Below, piece after piece: positions 16,901 through 24,843 of a stretch of 64,000 bases of DNA. Made by a program: the position numbers and the translations under genes. How positions within the stretch are numbered: position 1 is the first letter of the stretch; every line of letters starts with the position of its first letter. Under the pieces are notes generated by a model. That model did not search any database. It had not been told where the DNA came from and worked only from the letters and a program-made list of their open reading frames with translations. Origin of the DNA: Microbacterium algeriense (GTDB lineage: Bacteria > Actinomycetota > Actinomycetes > Actinomycetales > Microbacteriaceae); contig NZ_WAAO01000001.1 in assembly GCF_008868005.1 (NCBI RefSeq), positions 682,001 through 746,000 on the forward strand. The letters are read 5' to 3'.

Positions 16901-17581
16901 CGCTCCCAGCAGGGCGGCCCCGCGTCGAGCACCCTTCACCTGCGAGGCCTCGATTCCCGGATCACGGCACTCATCGAAGCCGCCCAATCCTCGCTCGAAT
17001 ACGAGTCGTTCGAGTGGCTGCGCCGCTCCGCGCTGTCCGACGCCCTGGCCTGGGACCGCGAGTTCGGGCAGGTGCGCGACGTCTCGCACCTCGGCGTCGA
17101 GCGCAACCTCTTCCGCTACCGTCCCGTGCCGGTCGAGATCCGGGCGACAGGCGATGCGGCGCTGCAGGACCTGCTGCGCGTCGTCATCGCCGGTGTCCGC
17201 TCCGGCGCGGACTTCATCCTGTCGACGCCGGTCGGGCTGCCGGCCGAGGTGCGCCGTGCCCTCGGCGACCTCGACGCTCCGGTGTTCCTCGAGAGCGACG
17301 ACGAGTGGATGCAGCGGGTGCTGCGCGAGGGACACGACAGCGACCCCGCGGCACGACCGCGCCCCGATCGAGTGCGCCTGATCGGTGGCCGGACGCAGGT
17401 CGCGACGCTGCACACCGCGCTCGCGACGGCCTCCGGGGGAGACCCCGACCTCGCGGTGTACGACGGCGAGGTGACCGCGGCTGCTCGGATCGAGCTGCTG
17501 CCCTTCGTGCACGAGCAGTCGATCACCATCACCGCGCACCGCTACGGCAACCTCGACCCCTGGAGCGCCGAGGTCATCTGA
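13931..17581 (+). CDS. putA: Bifunctional proline dehydrogenase / glutamate-semialdehyde dehydrogenase
   Basis: 1216 residues. The proline dehydrogenase barrel covers about 30-480 (LNLNLLGEAVLGEAEARRRL, DYVSVKVSAI, ATYDSKVDTDANYLRCLDWAL). The aldehyde dehydrogenase part runs about 560-1010 with catalytic Cys796 (HAGQKCSAAS) and general-base Glu762 (LAETSGKNAIVV), 34 residues apart as in the family. A further 200-residue C-terminal domain follows. There is no N-terminal ribbon-helix-helix, so it is not the self-regulating trifunctional type. It oxidises proline to P5C with FAD and P5C/glutamate semialdehyde to glutamate with NAD. It can also finish the ornithine route from RocD (20442). Confidence 0.95.
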   Translation: MADLPPDAEASAPLADRAVELARRWAIEAAAVDPDPAAARLAGVLQDANGLPFTLGFIDGVMRPESLTAAASQLHRIAPIVPEFLPWYLRSVVRLGGEVAPVLPSPVVPIARRVLREMVGHLVVDARPAKLGAAIERIRATGSRLNLNLLGEAVLGEAEARRRLDGIHTLIQRPDVDYVSVKVSAIISHLSMWAFDEIVDQVVERLLPLYITAAADGTFINLDMEEYRDLDLTIAVFTRILEDPRLQALEAGIVLQAYLPDALPALQELTAWAGDRVAHGGARIKVRLVKGANLAMEHVEATMHGWTPATYDSKVDTDANYLRCLDWALRPEHTAAVKLGVAGHNLFGIAYAWLLAGERGVRDAVEFEMLLGMAQGQVQAVAREVGPVLLYVPVVEPAEFDVAISYLVRRLEENASPENFLSAAFRLGEDETLFARERDRFLDALDRSGDDTLFVGPRRTQDRLAPVHESVRPAPLAPLPETDLTKAVLGISRGSGDGDREAFLETAVYSAREMEQDAGGAPGFFNTADSDPALPANRDWAREVRERISFSSLGADTIALARIADAEALEQAIQGVRRAAPAWGGRPATERAEVLLRCAAALESRRGDLIEVAASETGKVFAEADVEVSEAVDFARYYAAKARELDAIGGAVFVPSSVTVVTPPWNFPLAIPAGGVLAALAAGSGVVFKPAPQARRCAAVIAEILWQAGIPRDLLALVDIEEGELGRELITHDAVDRVILTGAWDTAALFRSWRPDLPLLAETSGKNAIVVTPSADLDLAVADLVKSAFGHAGQKCSAASLAILVGPVGRSTRFARQLADAVRSLHVGQPTDPLSEVGPVIEKPQGKLAWALNELEGDEQWLIRPVLSPDDDGSGRLWRPGVRVGVQPGSRFHTEEFFGPVLGVMHAPTLARAVEMQNAVAYGLTAGLHTQDPDDLAFWLDRVQAGNLYVNRGITGAIVQRQPFGGWKRSSVGPGAKAGGPNYLIGLGSWRSQQGGPASSTLHLRGLDSRITALIEAAQSSLEYESFEWLRRSALSDALAWDREFGQVRDVSHLGVERNLFRYRPVPVEIRATGDAALQDLLRVVIAGVRSGADFILSTPVGLPAEVRRALGDLDAPVFLESDDEWMQRVLREGHDSDPAARPRPDRVRLIGGRTQVATLHTALATASGGDPDLAVYDGEVTAAARIELLPFVHEQSITITAHRYGNLDPWSAEVI

Positions 17582-17632
17582 CTCCGCCCGCGGCCGCGCT
17601 CGCCCGCGGCTCTGCAACCGGGATGGAGCGTG

Positions 17633-17698
17633 GTGTAAAGAATTCTTGACACGGGATGGACCCGGGCGTAGCGTGAGTGTGTCAATAATTCTTTACAT
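17633..17698 (+). promoter_or_regulatory. Promoter with mirrored 20-bp operators for the membrane protein/XRE operon
   Basis: TTGACA (17646-17651), a 17-base spacer and TAGCGT (17669-17674) make a strong sigma-A promoter. Two 20-base arms flank it in inverted orientation: GTGTAAAGAATTCTTGACAC at 17633-17652 and GTGTCAATAATTCTTTACAT at 17679-17698, matching at 18 of 20 positions. One arm covers the -35, the other the transcription start. Each core is itself palindromic around AATT. The operon's own XRE regulator (18143) is the natural ligand. Confidence 0.75.
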
Positions 17699-17708
17699 GG
17701 AGGGCGTC

Positions 17709-18143
17709 ATGGTCTACGAAGAGCGCAACGCGTGGGCGGGTCTCATCGTCAGCCCGATCGTGATGGTCGTGTACGTCACGCTGGTGCTGCAGCAGGCTGC
17801 CGGAGGGCCGCTCACCGACGTGGACTGGTTCCCGCTCATGCTGTGGGTGATCGGCGGGGGCATCGTCGGCACGATCGTCCTCGGCATCGTCTGGGGCATG
17901 ATCGCGGGTGTGAAGGACCCGGACGGCGTCGGGCGCTCGGACATCCGCGACCGGGACATCAGCCGGATGGGATCCCGCGTCGAGCAGGCGTTCGTCGTGA
18001 TCGCGGGTCTCGGAGTGATCGTGCTCTGCGCGGTCGGGGCTGACGTGTTCTGGATCGCGAACACCATGTTCGCGGGGTTCGCCATCGCGGCGGTCGTCGG
18101 CGGCATCGCCCGCGTGACCGCCTACCGGCGAGGACTCGTCTGA
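17709..18143 (+). CDS. Small four-helix membrane protein paired with XRE regulator
   Basis: 144 residues from ATG at 17709 with GGAGG ten bases upstream. Four transmembrane helices are visible in two pairs: [43 protein letters not shown], then [21 protein letters not shown] and [19 protein letters not shown]. The stop TGA shares its last base with the ATG of the XRE gene. Small membrane proteins coupled to a 70-residue XRE protein are a widespread pair in Gram-positive bacteria; the role is unknown. Transcribed from the mirrored-operator promoter just upstream. Confidence 0.7.
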   Translation: MVYEERNAWAGLIVSPIVMVVYVTLVLQQAAGGPLTDVDWFPLMLWVIGGGIVGTIVLGIVWGMIAGVKDPDGVGRSDIRDRDISRMGSRVEQAFVVIAGLGVIVLCAVGADVFWIANTMFAGFAIAAVVGGIARVTAYRRGLV

Positions 18144-18370
18144 TGGTCAAGCCCACCCGTGTGTCGAACAGCATCCGTCTCCATCGCGAGCGTGCCGGGC
18201 TCACGCAGGCCGAGCTCGCCCGCACCATCGGCGTGACCCGGCAGACGCTCATCGCGATCGAGCAGGAGAAGTACTCGCCGACCCTCGAACTCGCCTTCCA
18301 GATCGCCCGCGCGTTCGGTGTCGGCCTCGACGAGGTCTTCGCCTACCCCGACGCGGAGGACGCATCATGA
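18143..18370 (+). CDS. XRE family helix-turn-helix regulator
   Basis: 75 residues, a bare HTH_3 domain: [50 protein letters not shown] is the whole five-helix bundle, with [10 protein letters not shown] as the recognition helix. It ends in an acidic tail. Family members of this length act as dimers on near-palindromes. The best target is the pair of 20-bp arms at 17633-17698, which gives negative autoregulation. It overlaps genes on both sides (TGATG with the membrane protein, ATGA with the oxidoreductase), so all three are one transcript. Confidence 0.9.
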   Translation: MVKPTRVSNSIRLHRERAGLTQAELARTIGVTRQTLIAIEQEKYSPTLELAFQIARAFGVGLDEVFAYPDAEDAS

Positions 18371-19362
18371 GCCGCACGATGTCCGCATGGCGACGCGAGA
18401 GCTACGGTCCCGCCGTCGGCATGACGCTCGAGCACATCGCGGTTCCGGTGCCCCGACGGGGCGAGGTGCTGCTGCGCGTGCGGGCCACGGCCCTCAACGC
18501 GGGGGATGTGCGGCTGATGCTCGGCGATCCGCTCCTCGTGCGCCCGGTCTTCGGCCTGACCCGTCCGAAGCACCCGGTCCGCGGGATGGAGGTCTCCGGC
18601 ACGGTGGTCGCGGTCGGCCCCGACGTCGTCGGCGCCGAGATCGGGGAGGACGTCGTGGGCGAGCTGGTGGGCGGAGGCGGACTCGCCGAATACGTCCGTG
18701 TGCCCGCGTCGCGGCTCGTGCCGATCCCGCCCGACGTCTCGCCCGAAGCGGCCGCGTGCCTGCCCATCGCCGGAGGGACCGCGTGGCAGGCGCTCGATCT
18801 CGCGGGCGTCGGCCTGGCGCCGGGGACGGTGTCGCGGGTGCTGGTGATCGGTGCGTCCGGAGGTGTCGGAACGTTCACGGTGCAGCTCGCCGCGCTCCGC
18901 GGCGCCGAGGTCTGGGCGAGCTGCGGCTCCCGCAACGCGCCGCTGCTCGAGCGTCTCGGCGCCGTGCGCACCTTCGACCATCGGGAATCGCCGCTGAGCG
19001 ACCTCCCCTCGGAGCGCTTCGACGCGGTCATCGACGTCGCCGGCGGGATGCCGCTGCGGGAGCTGCAGCGGCTGGTCGTTCCCAGCGGGCACGTGGTGCT
19101 GGTGACCGGCGACGGCGGTCGGGTGCTGGGCCCGGTTCCCCGGATGCTGCGCGCCGCGGTGCTGTCTCTCGGATCGCGGCGCATCCGCCCGCTGGCCGCG
19201 AAGCCGCGTCCGGAGGTCCTCGCGAAGCTCCTGGAGCTCGTCGCCGACGGTCGTGTGGTGCCCGTGATCGATCGCGCATACCCCTTCGCCGAAGCATCCG
19301 CCGCTCTCGCCCAGCTCGAGGCCGGCCACACGGTCGGCAAGGTCGTGGTCAACGCCCCCTGA
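18367..19362 (+). CDS. MDR-family NAD(P)-dependent alcohol dehydrogenase/quinone oxidoreductase
   Basis: 331 residues. N-terminal GroES-like domain ([27 protein letters not shown]) and Rossmann domain with [18 protein letters not shown]. The structural four-cysteine zinc lobe is absent and the usual catalytic zinc ligands are not evident, so a zinc-free quinone/enone reductase is more likely than an alcohol dehydrogenase. The C-terminal phrase [22 protein letters not shown] is typical. It overlaps the XRE gene by four bases, so it is under the same operator, but its link with the membrane protein is unknown. Confidence 0.85.
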   Translation: MSRTMSAWRRESYGPAVGMTLEHIAVPVPRRGEVLLRVRATALNAGDVRLMLGDPLLVRPVFGLTRPKHPVRGMEVSGTVVAVGPDVVGAEIGEDVVGELVGGGGLAEYVRVPASRLVPIPPDVSPEAAACLPIAGGTAWQALDLAGVGLAPGTVSRVLVIGASGGVGTFTVQLAALRGAEVWASCGSRNAPLLERLGAVRTFDHRESPLSDLPSERFDAVIDVAGGMPLRELQRLVVPSGHVVLVTGDGGRVLGPVPRMLRAAVLSLGSRRIRPLAAKPRPEVLAKLLELVADGRVVPVIDRAYPFAEASAALAQLEAGHTVGKVVVNAP

Positions 19363-19566
19363 TGCGGCCCCGGGCGCGTACCTCTGCTCCGGCGGGAGCA
19401 GGGGGAGCGCGGGGCGAGGCGGGTGCTGGCGGGAGCGAGGGGTGGATGGCACAATGGATGCGGCGTGCCCGAGTCGCATCTTCCCCGCCTCCGACGGAGC
19501 AGCGGGTCGAAGGACCGCCGGGCCCCTGGACAGCGTCCGCCTCGCCCGTTCATCCGAGGAGCATCC

Positions 19567-20445
19567 ATGTCGACGCCTGAAGCCGCCGTCTCCGCCGCAC
19601 CCGCCCGCACCGCGCACCGCCGCCACTACCTGATGTGCCGTCCGGAGCACTTCACGGTGAACTACTCGATCAACCCGTGGATGGAGCCCTCGCGGCCCAC
19701 GGACACCGCCAACGCGGTGGCGCAGTGGCAGAAGCTGTACGACCTGTACGTCGAGCTCGGACACGAGGTCGAGCTCATCGAACCGCTGCCCGGCTACCCC
19801 GACATGGTCTACACGGCCAACGGCGGCTTCCTCATCGACGGCCGCGCCTACGTGCCCGAGTTCCGGTTCGTGGAGCGACAGGGCGAAGCCCCCGCCTTCG
19901 CCGACTGGTTCCGCGCCGCCGGCTACGACACCGTCATGCCGAAGGAGGTCAACGAGGGCGAGGGCGACTTCCTGCTCGTGGGCGACGTGATCCTCGCCGG
20001 CACCGGGTTCCGCTCCACCGGCGACAGCCACCGCGAAGTGGGTGAGGTCTTCGGTCGCGAGGTCGTGTCGCTCAACCTCACCGACCCGCGCTTCTACCAC
20101 CTCGACACCGCGATCGCCGTGCTCGACCCCGTGCAGGGCCTGGAGAACGGCGGACCGGAGCGGGCGAACATCGCCTACCTCCCCGGAGCCTTCGACGACG
20201 CCAGCCGTGCCGAGCTGGAGAAGCGGTTCCCGGACGCGATCCTCGTGTCCGACGAGGACGGCGCGGTGTTCGGCCTCAACTCGTCGAGCGACGGCTACAA
20301 CGTGATCATCTCGCCGCGGGCCAAGGGCTTCGAGAAGCAGCTGCGCGAGCGCGGCTACAACCCCATCACGGTCGACCTCTCGGAGCTGCTCCTCGGCGGC
20401 GGCGGGATCAAGTGCTGCACGCTCGAACTGCGGGGTGCGAAGTGA
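19567..20445 (+). CDS. Arginine dihydrolase / dimethylargininase family amidinohydrolase
   Basis: 292 residues from ATG at 19567 with GAGGAG upstream. The protein follows the N-terminal domain of cyanobacterial arginine dihydrolases closely: YLMCRPEHFTVNYSINPWME, PDMVYTANGGFL, FRFVERQGEAP, GFRSTGDSH, FYHLDTAI and GGGIKCCTLE. The catalytic set includes His178 and a Cys at 283 or 284. Databases usually call such proteins dimethylargininase. Here it overlaps rocD (GTGA), which uses ornithine. An enzyme making ornithine, CO2 and ammonia directly from arginine therefore fits better than one making citrulline from methylated arginine. The assignment is inference from similarity and context. Confidence 0.75.
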   Translation: MSTPEAAVSAAPARTAHRRHYLMCRPEHFTVNYSINPWMEPSRPTDTANAVAQWQKLYDLYVELGHEVELIEPLPGYPDMVYTANGGFLIDGRAYVPEFRFVERQGEAPAFADWFRAAGYDTVMPKEVNEGEGDFLLVGDVILAGTGFRSTGDSHREVGEVFGREVVSLNLTDPRFYHLDTAIAVLDPVQGLENGGPERANIAYLPGAFDDASRAELEKRFPDAILVSDEDGAVFGLNSSSDGYNVIISPRAKGFEKQLRERGYNPITVDLSELLLGGGGIKCCTLELRGAK

Positions 20446-21776
20446 CCCTTCGACAGGCTCAGGGACCCATCGAGGGCGCTTCGACGAGCTCAGCGACCCA
20501 GGGGGGCGGCTCAGCGACCCAGGGGGGCGGCTCAGCGACCCAGGGGGGCGGCTCAGCGACCCAGGGGGGCGGCTCAGCGACCCAGGGTGGCGGGGCCGCG
20601 AACCGGGCGGAAGCGCACGTCGCGCACAACTACCACCCGCTGCCGGTCATGATCGCGCGGGCCGAAGGCGCATGGGTGACCGACGTGGAGGGCAAGCGCT
20701 ACCTCGACCTGCTGGCGGCGTACTCCGCCGTGAACTTCGGCCACCGGCATCCCGCGCTCGTCGCCGCGGCCACCGAGCAGCTCGGCCGGGTCACGCTCGT
20801 CAGCCGCGCGTTCCAGAGCGACCGCCTCGAGCCGTTCGCGGCCGCACTGGCCGACCTCGCCGGCAAAGACCTCGTGCTGCCGATGAACACCGGTGCCGAG
20901 GCCGTCGAGACCGGCATCAAGGTCGCCCGTGCCTGGGGGTACCGGGTCAAGGGCATCGCCCAGGGCAAGGCGCGCATCATCGTCGCGGCAGGCAACTTCC
21001 ACGGACGCACGACCACGATCGTCAGCTTCAGCGACGACGAGCAGGCACGCGACGACTTCGGCCCCTACACACCCGGCTTCGACGTCGTGCCGTACGGAGA
21101 CGCGGAAGCCATCGCGGCGGCGATCACCGACGACACGGCCGCCGTGCTCGTGGAGCCGATCCAGGGCGAGGCCGGGGTCGTGATCCCGCCCGAGGGGTAC
21201 CTGCGCCGGATCCGGGAGATCTGCGACGAGAAGAACGTCCTGTTCATCGCGGACGAGATCCAGGCCGGACTGGGCCGCGTGGGCGAGACGTTCGCGTGCG
21301 ACAGGGAGGGCGTCGTGCCCGACCTGTACCTGCTGGGCAAGGCGCTCGGCGGCGGCATCCTGCCCGTCTCCGCGGTGGTCGGGAACACCGATGTCCTCGG
21401 TGTGATCCGCCCGGGTGAGCACGGCTCGACGTTCGGCGGCAACCCGCTGGCCGCGGCGGTCGGGCTGCGCGTGGTCGAGATGATGCAGACCGGCGAGTTC
21501 CAGGAGCGGGCGCGCGCACTGGGCGCCCACCTCGACGCCGCGCTGCAGCCGCTCCTCGGGAACGGCGTCGCGGCTGTCCGCATCGCGGGGCTGTGGGCCG
21601 GCGTCGACATCGACCCTGCGAAGGGGACCGGACGCCAGATCGCGCAGAAGCTCCTCGACCGCGGCGTCCTCGTCAAGGACACGCATGGCCAGACGATCCG
21701 CATCGCGCCGCCGCTGGTGATCCGCGCGACCGAACTCGACTGGGCGGTGGAGCAGCTCAAGCTCGTGCTCGCCTGA
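20442..21776 (+). CDS. rocD: Ornithine aminotransferase with repeat-derived N-terminal extension
   Basis: 444 residues from GTG at 20442, overlapping the previous stop. The class-III aminotransferase fold starts near residue 55 (HNYHPLPVMIARAEGAWVTD) and contains AAGNFHGRTTT, IADEIQAGLGR and the PLP lysine in LYLLGKALGGG. It converts ornithine plus 2-oxoglutarate to glutamate semialdehyde plus glutamate. Residues 1-50 are not family sequence: they are coded by a dispersed repeat and read as five SATQGGG heptads. No alternative ATG lies between the repeat and the conserved part, so the repeat now supplies the translation start region. The product can be finished by PutA. Confidence 0.88.
   Translation: MTLRQAQGPIEGASTSSATQGGGSATQGGGSATQGGGSATQGGGSATQGGGAANRAEAHVAHNYHPLPVMIARAEGAWVTDVEGKRYLDLLAAYSAVNFGHRHPALVAAATEQLGRVTLVSRAFQSDRLEPFAAALADLAGKDLVLPMNTGAEAVETGIKVARAWGYRVKGIAQGKARIIVAAGNFHGRTTTIVSFSDDEQARDDFGPYTPGFDVVPYGDAEAIAAAITDDTAAVLVEPIQGEAGVVIPPEGYLRRIREICDEKNVLFIADEIQAGLGRVGETFACDREGVVPDLYLLGKALGGGILPVSAVVGNTDVLGVIRPGEHGSTFGGNPLAAAVGLRVVEMMQTGEFQERARALGAHLDAALQPLLGNGVAAVRIAGLWAGVDIDPAKGTGRQIAQKLLDRGVLVKDTHGQTIRIAPPLVIRATELDWAVEQLKLVLA
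20446..20593. repeat. Dispersed repeat with five 21-bp tandem units inside rocD
   Basis: A 24-base block beginning CCCTTCGACAGGCTCAGGGA (20446-20469) is identical to 27728-27751. It is followed by a degenerate copy (CTTCGACGAGCTCAGCGACC, 20479-20498) and five tandem units of 21 bases, consensus CTCAGCGACCCAGGGGGGCG plus G, at 20489-20593. The unit length is a multiple of three, so the frame stays open. Confidence 0.9.
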
Positions 21777-21862
21777 TCTCCCTCGGCCGACCCACCCCCT
21801 CGCGCGCGAACCGCCCCCTCAGGGGTCGCCCGCAAGGGGGTGAGTCAGCCAAAGGAGCCGTC

Positions 21863-22150
21863 TCAGGCAGGCGGCGAGTCGGGATCGAGGGTCTTCAGCG
21901 TGTCTTCTTCGGCGGCGTTGTCGGCGTCGAGCTCGTCTTCGGTGCCCTCGTCTCCGCCGAGCGCGGAGCGGTGGCCCTGTCCAGCGTCGCCCTGGATGGC
22001 GCCGCCGGTCGACTCGCCGCGGGACGCGTCGCCCTGGATCGCGCCGCCGGTGCCGTCGCCCTGGCCGGAGTCCTCATCGGGAACGCCGACGCCCGGGGCG
22101 CCCTCGGCGGGGTCCTGCGGGTGGGGTGTGCTCTCCATGTTCTCGTCCAT
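21863..22150 (-). CDS. Small acidic low-complexity protein
   Basis: 95 residues from ATG at 22150, a start preceded by TACGGT six bases upstream (leaderless). The protein is hydrophilic and strongly acidic, with an internal repeat TGGAIQGDA occurring twice (about residues 34-42 and 49-57) and a tail EGTEDELDADNAAEEDTLK. There is no signal peptide, helix-forming membrane stretch or known domain. It could be an intrinsically disordered protein. It lies downstream of the MFS gene in the same orientation, 62 bases away, with its own promoter. The regular codon positions and internal repeat support it as a real gene, but its role is unknown. Confidence 0.6.
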   Translation of the reverse strand: MDENMESTPHPQDPAEGAPGVGVPDEDSGQGDGTGGAIQGDASRGESTGGAIQGDAGQGHRSALGGDEGTEDELDADNAAEEDTLKTLDPDSPPA

Positions 22151-22212
22151 GCCCCCACCGTAGGAGCGCGGATCGACCCCGTGGAGGGCGTTGACAAAAT
22201 CCGCCGGGAGGC

Positions 22213-23559
22213 TCAGGCTTCGAGATCGGGTCTTCTCGGCGTGCGGATCGGGGTCGTCACGGCCGCCTCGTCGCTGAACTCGATCGGATCGGGGCGATCG
22301 ATGACGCTCAGCGGTCGCGTCTCGTCGAGGGTCAGCAGGAAGCGGCGGTTGTCGTCGCGACGCAGGCGCCCCGAGGTCGCCACCCAGATCACGCCGATCG
22401 CGCAGGCGATGAAACCGGCCGTGCCGCCGAGCATGATGGCGGCACGAGGACCGAACGTGTCGGCGACCCAGCCGGCGATGGGCGCGCCCACCGGCGTCGA
22501 GCCCATGATGACGGCCATGTACAGCGCGAGCACGCGGCCGCGCAGGGCCGGATCGGTCGTGATCTGCACGTAGCCGTTCGCCGTGGTGAGGAGCGTCACG
22601 ATCATGAAGCCCGTGAAGGTGAGGGTGACGGCGTAGGAGGCGTAGCTCGGCATCGCGGACGAGACGAAAGCGGCGATCCCGAATCCTCCGGCCGCGAGGA
22701 TCACGACACGCACCCGCGCCCGGTCGCGGCGAGCGGCGAGCAGGGCGCCGATCAGCGAGCCGATGGCGAGCACCGAGCTGAGCACACCGTAGCCGTCGGC
22801 GCCCGCCCCGAACTCCAGCGCCATGGTCGAGGCGAAGATCGGGAAGTTCATGCCGAAAGCGCCGATCAGGAACACCGTGACGAACACGACCTTGAGGTCG
22901 CTGCGTCCCCACACGTAGCGGAACCCGGCGGCCAGACCTCCGCGGTTCCTGCTCTTCAGCCGCGGGGCGAGCAGGCTGCGTCGCATCAGCATCAGGGCGA
23001 GCAGCATCGCGAGGAACGTCGCCGCGTTCACGATGAACACCCAGCCGGAGCCGATCGCGACGATCAGGAGTCCGCCGACGGCCGGGCCCACCATGCGGGC
23101 CAGGTTGAACGAGGCCGAGTTGAGGGCCACGGCGTTCGAGGTGTCGCCCGCCGAGACCATGTCGGAGACGAACGCCTGCCGCGCAGGGGCGTCGAAGGCG
23201 TTCACGATGCCGAAGCCGAGCGCGAAGCCGAACATCATCGGCAGGGTCATCAGATCGTTGAGCAGGAGCACGCCCACCGCGATGGCCAGCGCGAGCAGCG
23301 CCGACTGGGTCGCGAACAGGATGTGCCGCCGGTCGAAGCGGTCGGCCACCCATCCGGTGAGGCTCACCAGCACGAGCGGAGGCCCGAACTGCAGCGCCAT
23401 GGTGACGCCCATGGCGGTGGCGTCGTTGTCGGTCAGCTCGGTGAGCACCACCCAGTCCTGGGCGGTCGCCTGCATCCACCCGCCGACGTTCGAGATCAGG
23501 GCGCCGGCGAACCAGATCCGGTAGTTGATGTTCGCGAAAGAACGGAACATGGCGCTCAT
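22213..23559 (-). CDS. MFS transporter of the DHA3/EntS-like group
   Basis: 448 residues with about 12 helices. The N-terminal phrase NINYRIWFAGALISNVGGWMQ and the loop GWVADRFDRRHILF fit the enterobactin-exporter-like branch of MFS drug exporters. A basic, soluble C-terminal tail of about 60 residues follows the last helix (RLRRDDNRRFLLTLDETRPLS). The start ATG overlaps the MarR stop (ATGA), so this exporter is under that repressor. Likely substrates are small hydrophobic or phenolic compounds. Confidence 0.85.
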   Translation of the reverse strand: MSAMFRSFANINYRIWFAGALISNVGGWMQATAQDWVVLTELTDNDATAMGVTMALQFGPPLVLVSLTGWVADRFDRRHILFATQSALLALAIAVGVLLLNDLMTLPMMFGFALGFGIVNAFDAPARQAFVSDMVSAGDTSNAVALNSASFNLARMVGPAVGGLLIVAIGSGWVFIVNAATFLAMLLALMLMRRSLLAPRLKSRNRGGLAAGFRYVWGRSDLKVVFVTVFLIGAFGMNFPIFASTMALEFGAGADGYGVLSSVLAIGSLIGALLAARRDRARVRVVILAAGGFGIAAFVSSAMPSYASYAVTLTFTGFMIVTLLTTANGYVQITTDPALRGRVLALYMAVIMGSTPVGAPIAGWVADTFGPRAAIMLGGTAGFIACAIGVIWVATSGRLRRDDNRRFLLTLDETRPLSVIDRPDPIEFSDEAAVTTPIRTPRRPDLEA

Positions 23560-23996
23560 CGCTCGACCGCCCTTCGCATCAGCGCGCTGGCTTCGCGGAG
23601 GGTCGTCAGCTCCGCCTCCGTGTAGTCGACCTCGCGCAGCATGTCGGCCAGCAGTTCGTCGCGCCGGCGGATCGTCTCGACGACGATCGCGGCTCCCGCA
23701 TCGGTGATCTCGACCTGCACGCGGCGGCGGTCGTCCTCATCCGGCGTGCGCGCGACGAAGCCCTGCTCCTCGAGCCCGTTGACCGTGCTGGTCATCGAGG
23801 GCGCCGTCACCCGCTCGCGCTCCGCGAGGGCGGAGATGGTGCGTCGACCGTTCATGCGCAGGTCGGCGAGCACCGCGAGCTGCGCATCGCTCATGGAGTC
23901 GGCGGCGCGAGCGCAGCGGAGGCGCCGGGCCAGGCGGAAAGTGGCCATGCGCAGGTCTGTGGCGGTGAGGTGGAGGGATTCATCGGACGCAGACAT
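23556..23996 (-). CDS. MarR family transcriptional regulator
   Basis: 146 residues. MarR winged helix: SDAQLAVLADLRMNGRRTISALAERERVTAPSMTS as the reading head and VARTPDEDDRRRVQVEIT as the wing (DEDDRR). It is the first gene of a two-gene operon with the MFS exporter. A perfect 17-bp palindrome lies four bases upstream of its start and is the evident operator. Classical logic is that a phenolic ligand releases the repressor and turns on the pump. Confidence 0.9.
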   Translation of the reverse strand: MSASDESLHLTATDLRMATFRLARRLRCARAADSMSDAQLAVLADLRMNGRRTISALAERERVTAPSMTSTVNGLEEQGFVARTPDEDDRRRVQVEITDAGAAIVVETIRRRDELLADMLREVDYTEAELTTLREASALMRRAVER

Positions 23997-23999
23997 TAC

Positions 24000-24016
24000 T
24001 TAGATAGCCTATCTAA
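24000..24016. promoter_or_regulatory. MarR operator palindrome
   Basis: TTAGATAG-C-CTATCTAA is a perfect 8+8 inverted repeat, AT-rich in an otherwise GC-rich region. It sits four bases before the marR start codon and 57 bases before the divergent cutC start. TTAGATA/TATCTAA boxes are typical of MarR/MFS pairs in actinobacteria. Confidence 0.75.
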
Positions 24017-24072
24017 TCTCCGCCGTGACCGACAGGGCAGGGGAGTGCCTCCGCACGCGGCACAATGGAGGG

Positions 24073-24810
24073 GTGACCCGAACGCTCGCGCTTGAAATCG
24101 CCGTCCAGGACCCCGCCGGAGTGCGCATCGCCCGAGAGGTCGGCGCTGCGCGCGTCGAACTCGCGACCGCCCTCGCTCTCGGAGGGCTGACGCCGTCGCC
24201 GGCCACGCTCGAGCTCGCGGTCGATGCGGCTGGAGCGGACGGCCCCGAGGTGCACGTGCTGGTGCGCCCGCGGGCCGGTGGCTTCCACTACGACGCCGAC
24301 GAGCTCGCCGTCGCGGAGCGCGATGTGCGTCACGCGATCGCCGGCGGCGCCTCGGGCGTCGTGATCGGTGCGCTGGATGCCGACGGTCGCCTGGACGTGT
24401 CGGCGATGGCACGGCTGCGGGATGCCGCGGGCGGCGCGCCCGTCACCCTGCACCGCGCGATCGACGTGACGGCCGATCCGGTCGCGACGCTGCAGAGCGC
24501 CCGCGAACTCGGACTTCGCCGGGTGCTCACCTCGGGCGGCGCGTCCGCCGCGATCGACGGCATCGACACGCTCCGCGCGCTCGTCGCCGCGGCCGAGGGC
24601 GAGATCGAGGTCATGGCGGGAAGCGGCGTCGACGTCGCCAGCGCCCCGAAGCTCGCGGCCGTGGGCGTCGACGCGATCCACTTCTCCGCCAAGCGCGCCG
24701 TGACCGAGGACGGCGGCGTGCGCATGGGCTCGGCCTCCGACGGGGTCGGCGGCTACGAGGTGACCGACCGCGACATCGCCTTCGCGATCCGCGACGCCCT
24801 GGCCCGGTAG
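24073..24810 (+). CDS. cutC: CutC family protein
   Basis: 245 residues from GTG at 24073. A GTG further upstream (24025) adds 16 non-conserved residues, whereas CACAAT six bases before 24073 fits a leaderless start. The TIM-barrel is recognised by LEIAVQDPAGVRIAREVGAARVEL, VHVLVRPRAGGFHY, VIGALDADGRLD and VTLHRAIDVTADP. CutC was tied to copper homeostasis in E. coli, though its direct role in copper handling is disputed. No metal-transport gene is adjacent. Confidence 0.85.
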   Translation: MTRTLALEIAVQDPAGVRIAREVGAARVELATALALGGLTPSPATLELAVDAAGADGPEVHVLVRPRAGGFHYDADELAVAERDVRHAIAGGASGVVIGALDADGRLDVSAMARLRDAAGGAPVTLHRAIDVTADPVATLQSARELGLRRVLTSGGASAAIDGIDTLRALVAAAEGEIEVMAGSGVDVASAPKLAAVGVDAIHFSAKRAVTEDGGVRMGSASDGVGGYEVTDRDIAFAIRDALAR

Positions 24811-24843
24811 GCACCCGCGACGCGTGGTCGGTAGGCTCGCAGC

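Noticed and set aside
19441..19580. Upstream open frame with Arg-rich start (MRRARVAS) overlapping the arginine dihydrolase start, possible arginine leader peptide
   Set aside because: Its ATG codons lie at or only two bases after the likely -10 CACAAT, so the mRNA would not contain them in translatable form; no attenuator hairpin pair is convincing.
20489..20593. Five regularly spaced short repeats resembling a mini CRISPR array
   Set aside because: Units are contiguous with no spacers, and they are in frame within rocD; no cas genes are present.
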